Positions 24,387-34,262 of a stretch of DNA of 64,000 bases are shown here, piece by piece; within the stretch, counting starts at the first letter, position 1, and every line of letters starts with the position of its first letter. The position numbers and the translations under genes were made by a program. Below the pieces are notes generated by a model. It did no database searches. It had not been told where the DNA came from and was given only the letters and a program-made list of their open reading frames with translations. This stretch comes from Palsa-504 sp963844625 (lineage in GTDB: Bacteria; Actinomycetota; Actinomycetes; Streptosporangiales; Streptosporangiaceae). The stretch covers positions 13,574-77,573 of the forward strand of contig CAWJPF010000027.1 in assembly GCA_963844625.1 (NCBI GenBank). Reading direction: 5' to 3'.

Positions 24387-24432
24387 GTACGCTGTACGTC
24401 CTAGTACGATGTACCGTAGCAGTACGGTGTAC
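24387..24432. promoter_or_regulatory. Triple GTACGNTGTAC operator between ABC exporter and TetR gene
   Basis: GTACGCTGTAC (24387-24397), GTACGATGTAC (24404-24414) and GTACGGTGTAC (24422-24432) are spaced 17 and 18 bases apart, so all face roughly the same side of the helix over two turns. The outer two also lie in a 15-base inverted repeat (24383-24397 with 24422-24436, 13 of 15 paired). This is the expected binding site of the divergently encoded TetR protein. Confidence 0.75.
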
Positions 24433-24518
24433 GAGTGGGCAAGTTCTTAATTAAGACGCATCCAGGCGTGACTGGCGGCGCAGGTTAAGGCAGGCTTGGG
24501 CGGCGGAAGGAGCAGCCA

Positions 24519-24626
24519 GTGAGCGAGCCAACGGAGCGCGGCGCCGGCCGGACGCAGCAGCGAGGCACGAGCGACGAGGGAAGGCGGCGCCTGAAGGCGC
24601 CCCCGGAGGCGAGCGAGCGGGAAACA
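24519..24626 (+). repeat. Dispersed ~100-bp repeat, copy B, within TetR gene 5' end
   Basis: It begins GTGAGCGAGCCAACGGAG and ends near CCCCGGAGGCGAGCGAGC. It is the counterpart of copy A (18539-18640, minus strand). The shared start codon position shows that the element brings its own start and about 35 codons. Confidence 0.75.
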
Positions 24627-25466
24627 GTGGGCGAGTACGACGAGGAACCGTGGCCGTTCTTCCGGTATCCGCGCGCCTATCCGCGTGCCGGCCGGGCGTC
24701 CCGTGAGGAAGCGCACGAGCAGCGGATCGCCGGGCACGTTCAGCGGCACCGGGAGCGGGGGTCGCAGCCGCCCCGCCGGGACCGCGGGCTATCGCGGGAC
24801 GAGATCGTCAGCACCGCCATCGCGATAGCCGACGCCGAAGGCCCGGACGCGATCAGCATGCGGCGCATCGCGCGGGAGCTCAGCGCGGGCGCCATGTCTC
24901 TCTACTGGTACGTCGGGTCCAAGGAAGAGCTGCTCGACCTGATGCTGGATGCGATCGAGGCAGAGATCGAGGTGCCCGAGCCGTCCGGTGACTGGCGGGC
25001 GGACCTCGGCGCGTTTGCGCACCGGACCAGGGCGGCGCTGGGCCGGCACCGGTGGGCCATTGAATTCATCGGCACCAGGCCTCCCTCCAGGCCGAACGAC
25101 GTGCAGAACCTGGAGCGCCTGCTCGGCCTGCTCGAGGGGACGGGCGTAGATGATGCCCGCGTCGTCATGGGCATCTTCATGACGGTCGCCACCTTCGTGA
25201 TCGGCGCGGTGATACGCGAGGCGCAGGAGATACGGTTCCATCGTGAGCAGGAGCGCGCCGAGGCGGCCCGGACGGACGAGGAGATCCAGGCCGAGCACGA
25301 GCGGTACCGCAAGTGGTTCGAGGCTTCCGGTCATTTCCCGCGGATCGCCCGCCTCATGGAATCGGGGCTCGACCCGGACGACCCGAACACCAGAGACGAG
25401 CGTTTCCAGTTCAGCCTGGACTGCGTGCTCGACGGCATCGCCGCCCGCTTGAACCGCCGCGGATGA
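24519..25466 (+). CDS. TetR family regulator with repeat-derived N-terminal extension
   Basis: The 315-residue protein is long for TetR. The DNA-binding domain begins only near residue 88 (LSRDEIVSTAIAIADAEGPD, MRRIARELSAGAMSLYWYV). It is followed by a TetR_C_1-like ligand domain (RWAIEFIGTRPPSR, GIFMTVATFVIGAVIREAQ). The first ~36 residues (MSEPTERGAGRTQQRGTSDE and on) are encoded by copy B of a dispersed repeat; residues ~37-87 are charged and Pro/Arg-rich. The GTG start has GGAAGGAG upstream, so the extension appears genuine. It is divergent from the DrrAB-like exporter, which it very likely represses through the triple operator. Confidence 0.87.
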   Translation: MSEPTERGAGRTQQRGTSDEGRRRLKAPPEASERETVGEYDEEPWPFFRYPRAYPRAGRASREEAHEQRIAGHVQRHRERGSQPPRRDRGLSRDEIVSTAIAIADAEGPDAISMRRIARELSAGAMSLYWYVGSKEELLDLMLDAIEAEIEVPEPSGDWRADLGAFAHRTRAALGRHRWAIEFIGTRPPSRPNDVQNLERLLGLLEGTGVDDARVVMGIFMTVATFVIGAVIREAQEIRFHREQERAEAARTDEEIQAEHERYRKWFEASGHFPRIARLMESGLDPDDPNTRDERFQFSLDCVLDGIAARLNRRG

Positions 25467-25488
25467 CCGCTTGCAGGCCCATCCGCAA

Positions 25489-25544
25489 CCACAACGATGG
25501 AGCATCGTAGTGGCTGGGGCCACATCGATGGAGCATCGTTGTGG
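25489..25544. repeat. Two tandem 25-bp inverted repeats
   Basis: CCACAACGATG-gag-CATCGTAGTGG (25489-25513) is followed six bases later by CCACATCGATG-gag-CATCGTTGTGG (25520-25544), each with one mismatch in an 11-base stem. They lie 22 bases after the TetR stop. They could be paired hairpins acting as a terminator without a T-tract, or protein-binding sites. Confidence 0.6.
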
Positions 25545-25662
25545 GTCGGACCGTGGTTAGACCCGGGTTCGGGGCGCCGATGAGGCCCAGGTCAACGAGG
25601 AATTCGCCGCATCGAGCGCGACAGCAGTCGCAAAGAGCCACTCCGGCCGCAGCACGCCGGCG

Positions 25663-25800
25663 CTACGAGGGACCTGCCGCCCTGGCCCGGCGTACGGCCT
25701 CGGTCACGCCCTGGGTCCACGGGTCGCCGTGACCGGCAGCAGCACGTCCGAGCAGCGTGTCCAGCGAGGCGAGCGCCTGCCAGGCGTCCTGGTTCAGTCC
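25663..25800 (-). pseudogene. C-terminal remnant of an unknown gene
   Basis: On the minus strand a frame ending at a TAG (25663) reads GLNQDAWQALASLDTLLGRA, then HGDPWTQGVTEAVRRARAA. This looks like a real helical C-terminus, but no in-frame start or upstream domain is present. I do not recognise the family. The remaining bases between 25545 and 25859 hold nothing else that I can support. Confidence 0.35.
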
Positions 25801-25859
25801 GGACGGGCATGATCTGCGGACCGAGCCGGGTTCGTTCCGCCGGCCATTAGGCTGGCGAG

Positions 25860-26612
25860 ATGGCTGAACTGGCGGGCCTGGACCCGCCGCCGGACGGTAC
25901 CGCCGACGTCTGGTGGGCGCGCAGGCAGGACGCTTCAGACCAGCACGCCGCGCTGCTAGACGAGACCGAGCGGCGGCGCTGGGCGGCCTACCGGCGTGCG
26001 GAGGACCGCCAGCGTTTCCTGACCGGGTGCGCGCTCGCGAAGACCGCGCTCGCCGGCTACACCGGCCGGCGCCCGGCCGACGTGCGCTTCGACCGGACCT
26101 GCGGGCAGTGCGGCGAGCCGCACGGCAAGCCGGTCCTGGCGGGCGGCGGCGTCGAGCATTCGGTCGCGCACTCCGGTGACCTGGTCGCCGTCGCCGTCGC
26201 GCGGGCGCCCGTCGGCGTGGACGTCGAGCAGCTCGACGGCCGCCCGCACCCGCTGGGCGACGGGGATCCGGATGCCCTCGCGCGCCTGGTGCTGTCCGCG
26301 GCCGAGCGGGCGGTGCTCGCCGAGGTCCCGGCGGCCGGCCGGGCTCGTGCCTTCCTGCTCGCGTGGACCAGGAAGGAAGCCGTGACCAAGGCGACCGGGG
26401 ACGGCTTGCGCGCCGCCTTCAGCGACGTCATCGTGGCCGCGGACGCGGGGCCGCCCCGGCTGGTGTCCTGGCCCTATCCGCGGTCCCCGCGGAGCGTGGC
26501 CCTGCTCGACCTGGACGTGGCCGCCGGGTACGTGGCGGCGCTCGCGGTCATCGGCCGCTGCCAGGCCGTGCGGGCCAGGGACGGGTCGGCGTTGCTGGCC
26601 GGCCTGGCCTGA
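25860..26612 (+). CDS. 4'-phosphopantetheinyl transferase (Sfp type)
   Basis: The 250-residue protein contains RFLTGCALAKTALAGYTG, the Mg2+-binding motif VGVDVEQ (about 117-123) and the second motif FLLAWTRKEAVTKATGDGL (about 165-183), which define Sfp-type enzymes. They transfer phosphopantetheine from CoA to carrier proteins of polyketide and peptide synthases or fatty-acid synthase. A CGQCGEPHGKP segment sits between the halves, normal for the family. No carrier-protein or synthase gene lies in the window. It is followed 83 bases later by lutA. Confidence 0.92.
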   Translation: MAELAGLDPPPDGTADVWWARRQDASDQHAALLDETERRRWAAYRRAEDRQRFLTGCALAKTALAGYTGRRPADVRFDRTCGQCGEPHGKPVLAGGGVEHSVAHSGDLVAVAVARAPVGVDVEQLDGRPHPLGDGDPDALARLVLSAAERAVLAEVPAAGRARAFLLAWTRKEAVTKATGDGLRAAFSDVIVAADAGPPRLVSWPYPRSPRSVALLDLDVAAGYVAALAVIGRCQAVRARDGSALLAGLA

Positions 26613-26620
26613 CGGCCGGG

Positions 26621-26635
26621 AGAGGTCGGATGTAT
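26621..26635 (+). promoter_or_regulatory. Putative FadR-type operator upstream of lutABC
   Basis: AGAGGTCGGATGTAT keeps the intact right half TCGGATGTAT of the palindrome seen at the fucose genes; the left arm is degenerate. It lies 61 bases before the lutA start, between it and the phosphopantetheinyl transferase gene. Confidence 0.5.
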
Positions 26636-26695
26636 CCGCGGGGCGCCGTGCCGTGGCGTGGCGAGGTCTTGTAGCGTGGCGGGCGGAGGCGCTTG

Positions 26696-27433
26696 ATGCG
26701 AATCGGCTTGTTCGTGACGTGTCTGACCGACACGCTCTTCCCCGACACCGGCAAGGCCGTGGTCGCGGTCCTGGAGCGGCTGGGCCACCAGGTGGATTTC
26801 CCCGCGGCTCAGAGCTGCTGCGGGCAGATGCATTTCAATACCGGCTACCGGCGCGAGGCCACGCCGATGGCGCGCGGGTTCACCGCCGCGTTCGGCGGTT
26901 ACGAGGCGATAGTCACCCCCTCCGCTTCGTGCGCCTCGATGGTCCGCGAGTACTTCCCGGTGCTCGCCGCCGAGGCGGGGGATCCGGGCCTGGCCCGGGC
27001 CGTGGCGGAGGTGGCGCCCCGGACCTACGAGCTTTCCGTGTTCCTGGCCGACGTGCTGGGGGTGACGGACGTGGGGGCGCACTTCCCGCACCGGGTGACG
27101 TATCACCCGAGCTGTCACTCGCTGCGGATGCTCCGGGTCGGCGATGCCCCGCTGCGGCTGCTGCGTGCGGTGCGCGGACTGGACCTGGCCGACCTGCCGG
27201 ACGCCGAGGTCTGCTGCGGGTTCGGCGGCACGTTCTCGGTGAAGAACGCCGACGTATCGGCGGCGATCTGCGCGGACAAGGTGACGGCGGTCCGCCAGAG
27301 CGGGGCCGAGGTGCTGTGCGCGGCGGACAACTCCTGCCTGATGCACATCGGCGGCGCGCTGGAGCGGCAGCGGTCCGGGGTGGCCGTCATGCACCTGGCG
27401 GAGATCCTGGCCCGCACCGAGGACGCCCGGTGA
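26696..27433 (+). CDS. lutA: Lactate utilization protein LutA (Fe-S/CCG domain)
   Basis: The 245-residue protein starts MRIGLFVTCLTDTLFPDTG and carries two cysteine-rich CCG motifs, AQSCCGQMHFNTGYR and EVCCGFGGTFSVKN, with YHPSCHSLRML between. This is the LutA/YkgE pattern. With LutB and LutC it forms the iron-sulfur complex that oxidises L-lactate to pyruvate. The ATG at 26696 follows GGCGGAGG; a TTG one codon earlier is in frame. The stop overlaps the lutB start (GTGA). Placement behind a fucose-type operator suggests it handles lactate from deoxysugar breakdown. Confidence 0.93.
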   Translation: MRIGLFVTCLTDTLFPDTGKAVVAVLERLGHQVDFPAAQSCCGQMHFNTGYRREATPMARGFTAAFGGYEAIVTPSASCASMVREYFPVLAAEAGDPGLARAVAEVAPRTYELSVFLADVLGVTDVGAHFPHRVTYHPSCHSLRMLRVGDAPLRLLRAVRGLDLADLPDAEVCCGFGGTFSVKNADVSAAICADKVTAVRQSGAEVLCAADNSCLMHIGGALERQRSGVAVMHLAEILARTEDAR

Positions 27434-29001
27434 CGGCCCCGACCGCCGACGGCCCGCACCCCGGCGCGGCGCACCCCGGCGCGGCGCACCCCGGCGCGGC
27501 GCATCCCGGCACGGCGCCCTCGGGCACGGCGCACCTAGGCACGCCGCACCCGGGCATGCCGACGTACCTGGGCATGCCGCCCTTCCCGGTGGCGGCGCGG
27601 ACCGCGGTGGCCGATTCCCAGCTGCGGGCCAACCTGACGCACGCCACGCACGCGATCCGCGCCAAGCGAGCCGTCGCGGTCGCCGAACTGCCCGACTGGG
27701 AGCAGCTGCGGCAGGCCGCCAAGGCGATCAAGGACCACACCCTGGCCCACCTGGACACGTACCTGCTGCGGCTGGAGGCCAACGTCACGAAGGCGGGCGG
27801 CCACGTGCACTGGGCGGCCGACGCGGACGAGGCGAACGCGATCGTGGCCGGCCTGGTCCGCGGCGCGGGCGCCGACGGCGTGGTCAAGGTGAAGTCGATG
27901 GCCACCCAGGAGACCGGGCTGAACGAGGCGCTGGCCGCCGACGGCATCAGTGCCCTGGAGACCGACCTGGCCGAGCTGATCGTCCAGCTCGGCCACGACC
28001 GGCCCAGCCACATCCTGGTCCCGGCCATCCACAAGAACCGCGCCGAGATCAGGGAGATCTTCCGCCGCGAGATGCCGGACGCGCCGGCCGGGCTGACCGA
28101 TGACCCGGCGGCGCTGGCGGCCGCCGCGCGGGCGCATCTGCGCCAGGCGTTCCTGTCCGCGGCGGTAGGCGTGTCCGGCGCGAACTTCGCGATCGCCGAG
28201 ACCGGGTCGCTGGTGGTGGTGGAGTCCGAGGGCAACGGCCGGATGTGCGTGACGCTGCCGCGGACGCTCATCTCCGTGGTAGGGATCGAGAAGGTCCTGC
28301 CGTCCTGGCGCGACCTCGAGGTGTTCCTCGCGCTGCTGCCCCGGTCCTCCACGGCCGAGCGGATGAACCCCTACACCTCGACCTGGACCGGGATCACGCC
28401 GGGGGACGGCCCGGAGAACTTCCACCTGGTACTGCTGGACAACGGCCGCACGTCGGCGCTGGCCGACCACACCGGCCGGCAGGCGCTGCGCTGCATCCGG
28501 TGCTCGGCCTGCCTGAACGTGTGCCCGGTCTACGAGCGGACCGGCGGCCACGCCTACGGCTCGCCCTACCCGGGCCCGATCGGCGCGATCATCTCGCCGC
28601 TGCTGCGCGGCGTCACCTCTCCGGTCGACGCGTCCCTGCCGTACGCCTCCACCTTGTGCGGCGCCTGCTACGAGGTATGCCCGGTCGCGATCAACATCCC
28701 GGAGGCACTGGTGTACCTGCGCGGCCAGGTCGTCGACGCCAAACGCGAAAAACATTTTTCTCCCGAACGGACGGTGTTCGCAGCGTCCGGCCGAGTGCTC
28801 CGTTCTCCCCGGCTACTCGCGGCCGCCCAGCGCGCCGCGTCCCTCAGCAGCAAGCTGATCGCCAGGTCCGGCCGGATCAGGCGGCTGCCGCCGCCGCTGA
28901 ACGGCTGGACCGAAACCCGCGACGCCCCCGCTCCGCCGCCCGAGTCGTTCCGCGCCTGGTGGGCCCGGACCAGGGGAACGACCAGGGGAACAAGGCCATG
29001 A
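27430..29001 (+). CDS. lutB: Lactate utilization protein LutB (4Fe-4S, LUD domain)
   Basis: The 523-residue protein has an N-terminal low-complexity stretch made of pentapeptides (HPGAA and variants) encoded by seven 15-bp units. A LUD domain follows (VVKVKSMATQETGLNEAL; GANFAIAETGSLVVVESEGN). Two 4Fe-4S clusters come next: CIRCSACLNVCPVY near 355 and CGACYEVCP near 410. The GTG at 27430 overlaps the lutA stop; a longer open frame upstream is a shadow of lutA. The first convincing family residues begin near residue 50, so the repeat region may be dispensable. It forms the electron-transfer core of the lactate oxidation complex. Confidence 0.92.
   Translation: MTAPTADGPHPGAAHPGAAHPGAAHPGTAPSGTAHLGTPHPGMPTYLGMPPFPVAARTAVADSQLRANLTHATHAIRAKRAVAVAELPDWEQLRQAAKAIKDHTLAHLDTYLLRLEANVTKAGGHVHWAADADEANAIVAGLVRGAGADGVVKVKSMATQETGLNEALAADGISALETDLAELIVQLGHDRPSHILVPAIHKNRAEIREIFRREMPDAPAGLTDDPAALAAAARAHLRQAFLSAAVGVSGANFAIAETGSLVVVESEGNGRMCVTLPRTLISVVGIEKVLPSWRDLEVFLALLPRSSTAERMNPYTSTWTGITPGDGPENFHLVLLDNGRTSALADHTGRQALRCIRCSACLNVCPVYERTGGHAYGSPYPGPIGAIISPLLRGVTSPVDASLPYASTLCGACYEVCPVAINIPEALVYLRGQVVDAKREKHFSPERTVFAASGRVLRSPRLLAAAQRAASLSSKLIARSGRIRRLPPPLNGWTETRDAPAPPPESFRAWWARTRGTTRGTRP
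27456..27560 (+). repeat. 15-bp minisatellite in lutB
   Basis: Seven tandem 15-bp units starting GCACCCCGGCGCGGC. The first three are identical and the later ones diverge. The unit keeps the reading frame and encodes HPGAA-type pentapeptides. Confidence 0.85.
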
Positions 29002-29744
29002 GTACCTCCAGGGACCAGATGCTGGCCCGGATCCGGGCCGCCGCCCGCGTCGATGCCGCCCGCGTCGATGCCGCCCGCGTCGATGCCGCCCGCGTCGATG
29101 CCGCCCGCGTCGATGACGGCCCGCCAGCCGCGGACACCGACGCGGCCTACGCGGCGCTGCCCCGGGAGTACCTGCGCGCCCATCACGACGCCGCGGCGTA
29201 CGACATCGCGGAACTGTTCGCCGAACGCGCCGCCGACTACCGCGCCGTCGTCGAGCGGGTGCCCGAGCCGGACCTGGCTCAGGCCGTCGCCCGCGCCCTG
29301 GGCGACCGCGCCGCCGCCCGGCCCGGCCCGATCGTGGTGCCCGAAGGACTGCCCGCCGGATGGCTGGCCGAACTGCCCGCCGCGATCACGCTGGCCCGCG
29401 ACGAGCCGCCGCTCCCGGCCGCCGAACTCGACCGGATGGCCGGGGTCGTCACCGGCTGCGCGGTCGCGATCGCCGAGACCGGCACGATCATCCTGGATCA
29501 CGGCCCCGGGCAGGGCCGCCGCGCGCTCACCCTGGTGCCCGACTTCCACCTGGTCATCGTCCGGGCCAGCCAGGTCGCCGCGGACCTGGCCGACGCGTTC
29601 GCCCGGCTCGACCCGGCCCGCCCGCACACCCTGATCTCCGGTCCCTCAGCCACCAGCGATATCGAGCTGATCCGTGTCGAGGGCGTGCACGGCCCGCGCA
29701 TTCTCCATGTGCTCCTCGCCCAGAAAGCATCAACAGGCGTGTAG
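28998..29744 (+). CDS. lutC: Lactate utilization protein LutC (LUD domain)
   Basis: The 248-residue protein starts MSTSRDQMLARIRAA and belongs to the LutC/YkgG family: AVAIAETGTIILDHGPGQGRR, LTLVPDFHLVIVRASQV, HTLISGPSATSDIELIRVEGVHGP. The last motif is the family hallmark. Immediately after the first helix the product contains five copies of the pentapeptide ARVDA encoded by 15-bp repeats. The ATG overlaps the lutB stop (ATGA). It is the third component of the lactate oxidation complex. A strong hairpin follows directly after the stop. Confidence 0.92.
   Translation: MSTSRDQMLARIRAAARVDAARVDAARVDAARVDAARVDDGPPAADTDAAYAALPREYLRAHHDAAAYDIAELFAERAADYRAVVERVPEPDLAQAVARALGDRAAARPGPIVVPEGLPAGWLAELPAAITLARDEPPLPAAELDRMAGVVTGCAVAIAETGTIILDHGPGQGRRALTLVPDFHLVIVRASQVAADLADAFARLDPARPHTLISGPSATSDIELIRVEGVHGPRILHVLLAQKASTGV
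29040..29114 (+). repeat. 15-bp minisatellite in lutC
   Basis: Five tandem, nearly perfect units GCCGCCCGCGTCGAT encode repeated ARVDA. Unit length keeps the frame, so copy number can vary without breaking the gene. Confidence 0.88.
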
Positions 29745-29790
29745 TGGTTGTCGCACCCTGCACAGAAGAAGGTGCAGGGTGCGACAACCA
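29745..29790 (+). terminator. lutABC terminator, perfect 19-bp stem
   Basis: The arm TGGTTGTCGCACCCTGCAC and its exact complement flank an eight-base loop (agaagaag), starting on the base after the lutC stop. There is no T-tract, as is common for actinobacterial terminators. Confidence 0.8.
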
Positions 29791-29992
29791 TGCCAAGCCG
29801 GGCTGGGGCACGCGGGGTAGGAGGTGCGGGTAGTGCGGGTGGGCGCCCGACGGTCGGCAGAACGCTCGCGTAGCGGCGGCCGTCGCCGCTCGCGAGGCGG
29901 GAATCGGAGCAAGTCAGTAGACTAGGCTCGGCCGCCCGTCAGGGTGATCGCTGCAGGCGAACATAGGTGGGAATTTGTGGGGGCTCTTCATT

Positions 29993-30013
29993 CTTGAGTG
30001 AGTATGACTCAAG
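29993..30013 (+). promoter_or_regulatory. HAIR element (HspR operator) upstream of lon
   Basis: CTTGAGT, seven bases, then ACTCAAG: an exact match to the HspR-associated inverted repeat consensus. It lies 17 bases before the lon start, where HspR represses lon and dnaK in Streptomyces. The 200 bases before it hold no other feature that I can support. Confidence 0.9.
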
Positions 30014-30029
30014 TTTTGGAGGCCATCAT

Positions 30030-32445
<2,416 letters not shown>

Positions 32446-32473
32446 GGCCGTACCCCGGCCTCAGGCGCACGAT

Positions 32474-32509
32474 GGCGGCCACCAGCTGATCAGCTGGTGG
32501 CCGCCGTCG
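32474..32509. terminator. Bidirectional terminator, perfect 32-bp palindrome after lon
   Basis: GGCGGCCACCAGCTGA is followed directly by its exact complement (32474-32505), then GTCGTTTTC on the lon side. It lies 29 bases after the lon stop. Its right half also encodes the last residues and stop of the convergent gene. Confidence 0.85.
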
Positions 32510-34172
32510 TTTTCGGCCGGAACAGCCGCCGCCGGAGCAGCCAGCCCAGGACGGCCAGCACGACCGTCGCCGCGAGCGCGATCCCGCCGATCGCCCGCGG
32601 GGGAAGGGGCGCCCCAGGCGCCTGGTGGGACTGGCAGAGCGGCGCCCCGCTCGCGGCCGTCGCCGGCCCGGCTCCGGCTCCGGCTCCGGCCGCGGCCGCG
32701 GCCGTCGCCGCCCCGGAGCCGGGCGCGGACAGGGCGACCACGTTCTGCGCGCAGGCGGCGAGCAGCAGACCGTCCGCCACGCTCGGGGTCGGGAAGTGGT
32801 TGGCGGGTACGCCGATGGCGACCTGCTGCCGCACCTGGCCGGTGGCCGGGTCGAGCCCGTAGAGCACCCCGTTCTGCCCGATGGTCCACACCAGGCCCGC
32901 GGCGACGATAGGGGGTCCGCCGCCGGTTCCCGAGCTCCACAGCAGCTGCAGCGCTGGCGGTGAGCTCGTGGCCCGGACCGCGATGATGCCGCTGGTGCAG
33001 GGCAGGTAGACGGTCATGCCGACGACGGCGGAGCCGCCGTCGATGTCGTTGCTGCAGGCCGACCCGATGAGGGCGTGCGACGCGTCGGCCAGGGTGGCTT
33101 GCTGGCCGCCGATGCCGCCGAGGTGCGCGCCGTTGAGCAGGTAGACGATGCGGGATTTCCCGGCCAGCATGACCTGCCCGTCGGGCAGCAGCGCTGGCGC
33201 CGTGGACATGTCGAGATCCTGGGAGTTATTCGCGGGCCACGTACTCGGCGCGAAGAACTGCAGGAGCCGCAGGGACGACGACAGCTCGAGGACCGAATCG
33301 CTGTCGTCGTAGGCGTGCCTGGCCGAGTAGACCGAGCCGTTCCCTGTGCTGACCCAGATGTCGCCGCGGCCGTCGATGACCGGGGCGGCGCCGCCCATCC
33401 AGACGGCCCCCTGCGACTCGCCTGGCGCGGCGTCGACGGTGAAGTACCTCGGCGTCCCGCCGGCTTCCGGCACGGCCACGACCCGGCCGCGGTAGCTCGC
33501 GCAGTCACCGTAGTTGCCGCCCATGCCGAACACCACCTGACCTGCGTCCAGCGTCAGCCCGGTGCGCTGCAGCAGGGCCGCGGGTACCGCCCCGGGCGGG
33601 TCCACGTCCTGGCTCATTTCGATGTGACCGGACGCGGTGCTGAGGCCGACCAGCGTGTGCGCCGGTTTCCCGGCGGTGAGTTCGTCGGCGATCACGAAGA
33701 TCTCATTCCGTGACCGGTCGATGACTGGCGTGCCGGTGATGCCCACGGTGGGCATGATGTCCCCGCAGGGCAGCGATCCAGCGGGTACCGGAGCGCCCAG
33801 ATGGGCCGACCAGGTCACCGCGCCGGTGGCCGCCGACAGCGCGTAGACGGTGTCGTTCTCCGTGGCCACGAACACGTGACCCGCGTAGACCAGGGGCTCG
33901 CCGTAGATCTGGCCGTCGACGGCGGGCGAAGTCCACACATGGGTGGCGGTGTCGACCGCGCTCACCGGCGGCGCGGCACCGTCGCCGGCCAGGTCATCGT
34001 GGTACACCGTCCACGAACTCGGGCTGACGGGGCCGCCGGCGGGCGGCGACACAGTAGACGCGTGGGCGGGAACGCCCCCGGATCCGCACGTGACCGAGGC
34101 CACGCTGAGCAGTACGGCGGCCGTCCCGAGTCCGGCGGCCCTCGCAATGGGCAAACGACGACGGCGCTGCAT
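32490..34172 (-). CDS. Membrane-anchored PQQ-like beta-propeller protein
   Basis: The 560-residue protein has an Arg-rich start and signal-like helix (MQRRRRLPIARAAGLGTAAV), propeller motifs (EPLVYAGHVFVATENDTVYAL, AATGAVTWSAHLG, GLVWTIGQNGVLYGLDPATG), an Ala/Gly-rich linker and a C-terminal membrane helix (GGIALAATVVLAVLGWLL) followed by RRRLFR. It is thus an extracytoplasmic propeller anchored at the C-terminus. Cysteines such as SLPCGDIMP and GSACSNDIDG may form disulfides. No quinoprotein active site is certain. The ATG at 34172 opens just before the signal helix; an in-frame start at 34250 would add 26 residues. Its stop lies inside the terminator palindrome. Confidence 0.75.
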   Translation of the reverse strand: MQRRRRLPIARAAGLGTAAVLLSVASVTCGSGGVPAHASTVSPPAGGPVSPSSWTVYHDDLAGDGAAPPVSAVDTATHVWTSPAVDGQIYGEPLVYAGHVFVATENDTVYALSAATGAVTWSAHLGAPVPAGSLPCGDIMPTVGITGTPVIDRSRNEIFVIADELTAGKPAHTLVGLSTASGHIEMSQDVDPPGAVPAALLQRTGLTLDAGQVVFGMGGNYGDCASYRGRVVAVPEAGGTPRYFTVDAAPGESQGAVWMGGAAPVIDGRGDIWVSTGNGSVYSARHAYDDSDSVLELSSSLRLLQFFAPSTWPANNSQDLDMSTAPALLPDGQVMLAGKSRIVYLLNGAHLGGIGGQQATLADASHALIGSACSNDIDGGSAVVGMTVYLPCTSGIIAVRATSSPPALQLLWSSGTGGGPPIVAAGLVWTIGQNGVLYGLDPATGQVRQQVAIGVPANHFPTPSVADGLLLAACAQNVVALSAPGSGAATAAAAAGAGAGAGPATAASGAPLCQSHQAPGAPLPPRAIGGIALAATVVLAVLGWLLRRRLFRPKTTAATS

Positions 34173-34262
34173 AAGGCTGTTCCCATCGTCAGAACCAGCG
34201 ACGCTGATGGTTCCGGCTGAGCGACCTGCCCCACCCGGTCCCGCGTTCACGGTATCGGGGCG

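Noticed and set aside
26653..27429. Upstream extension of the lutB frame through lutA
   Set aside because: It reads lutA out of frame; lutB starts at the GTGA overlap at 27430.
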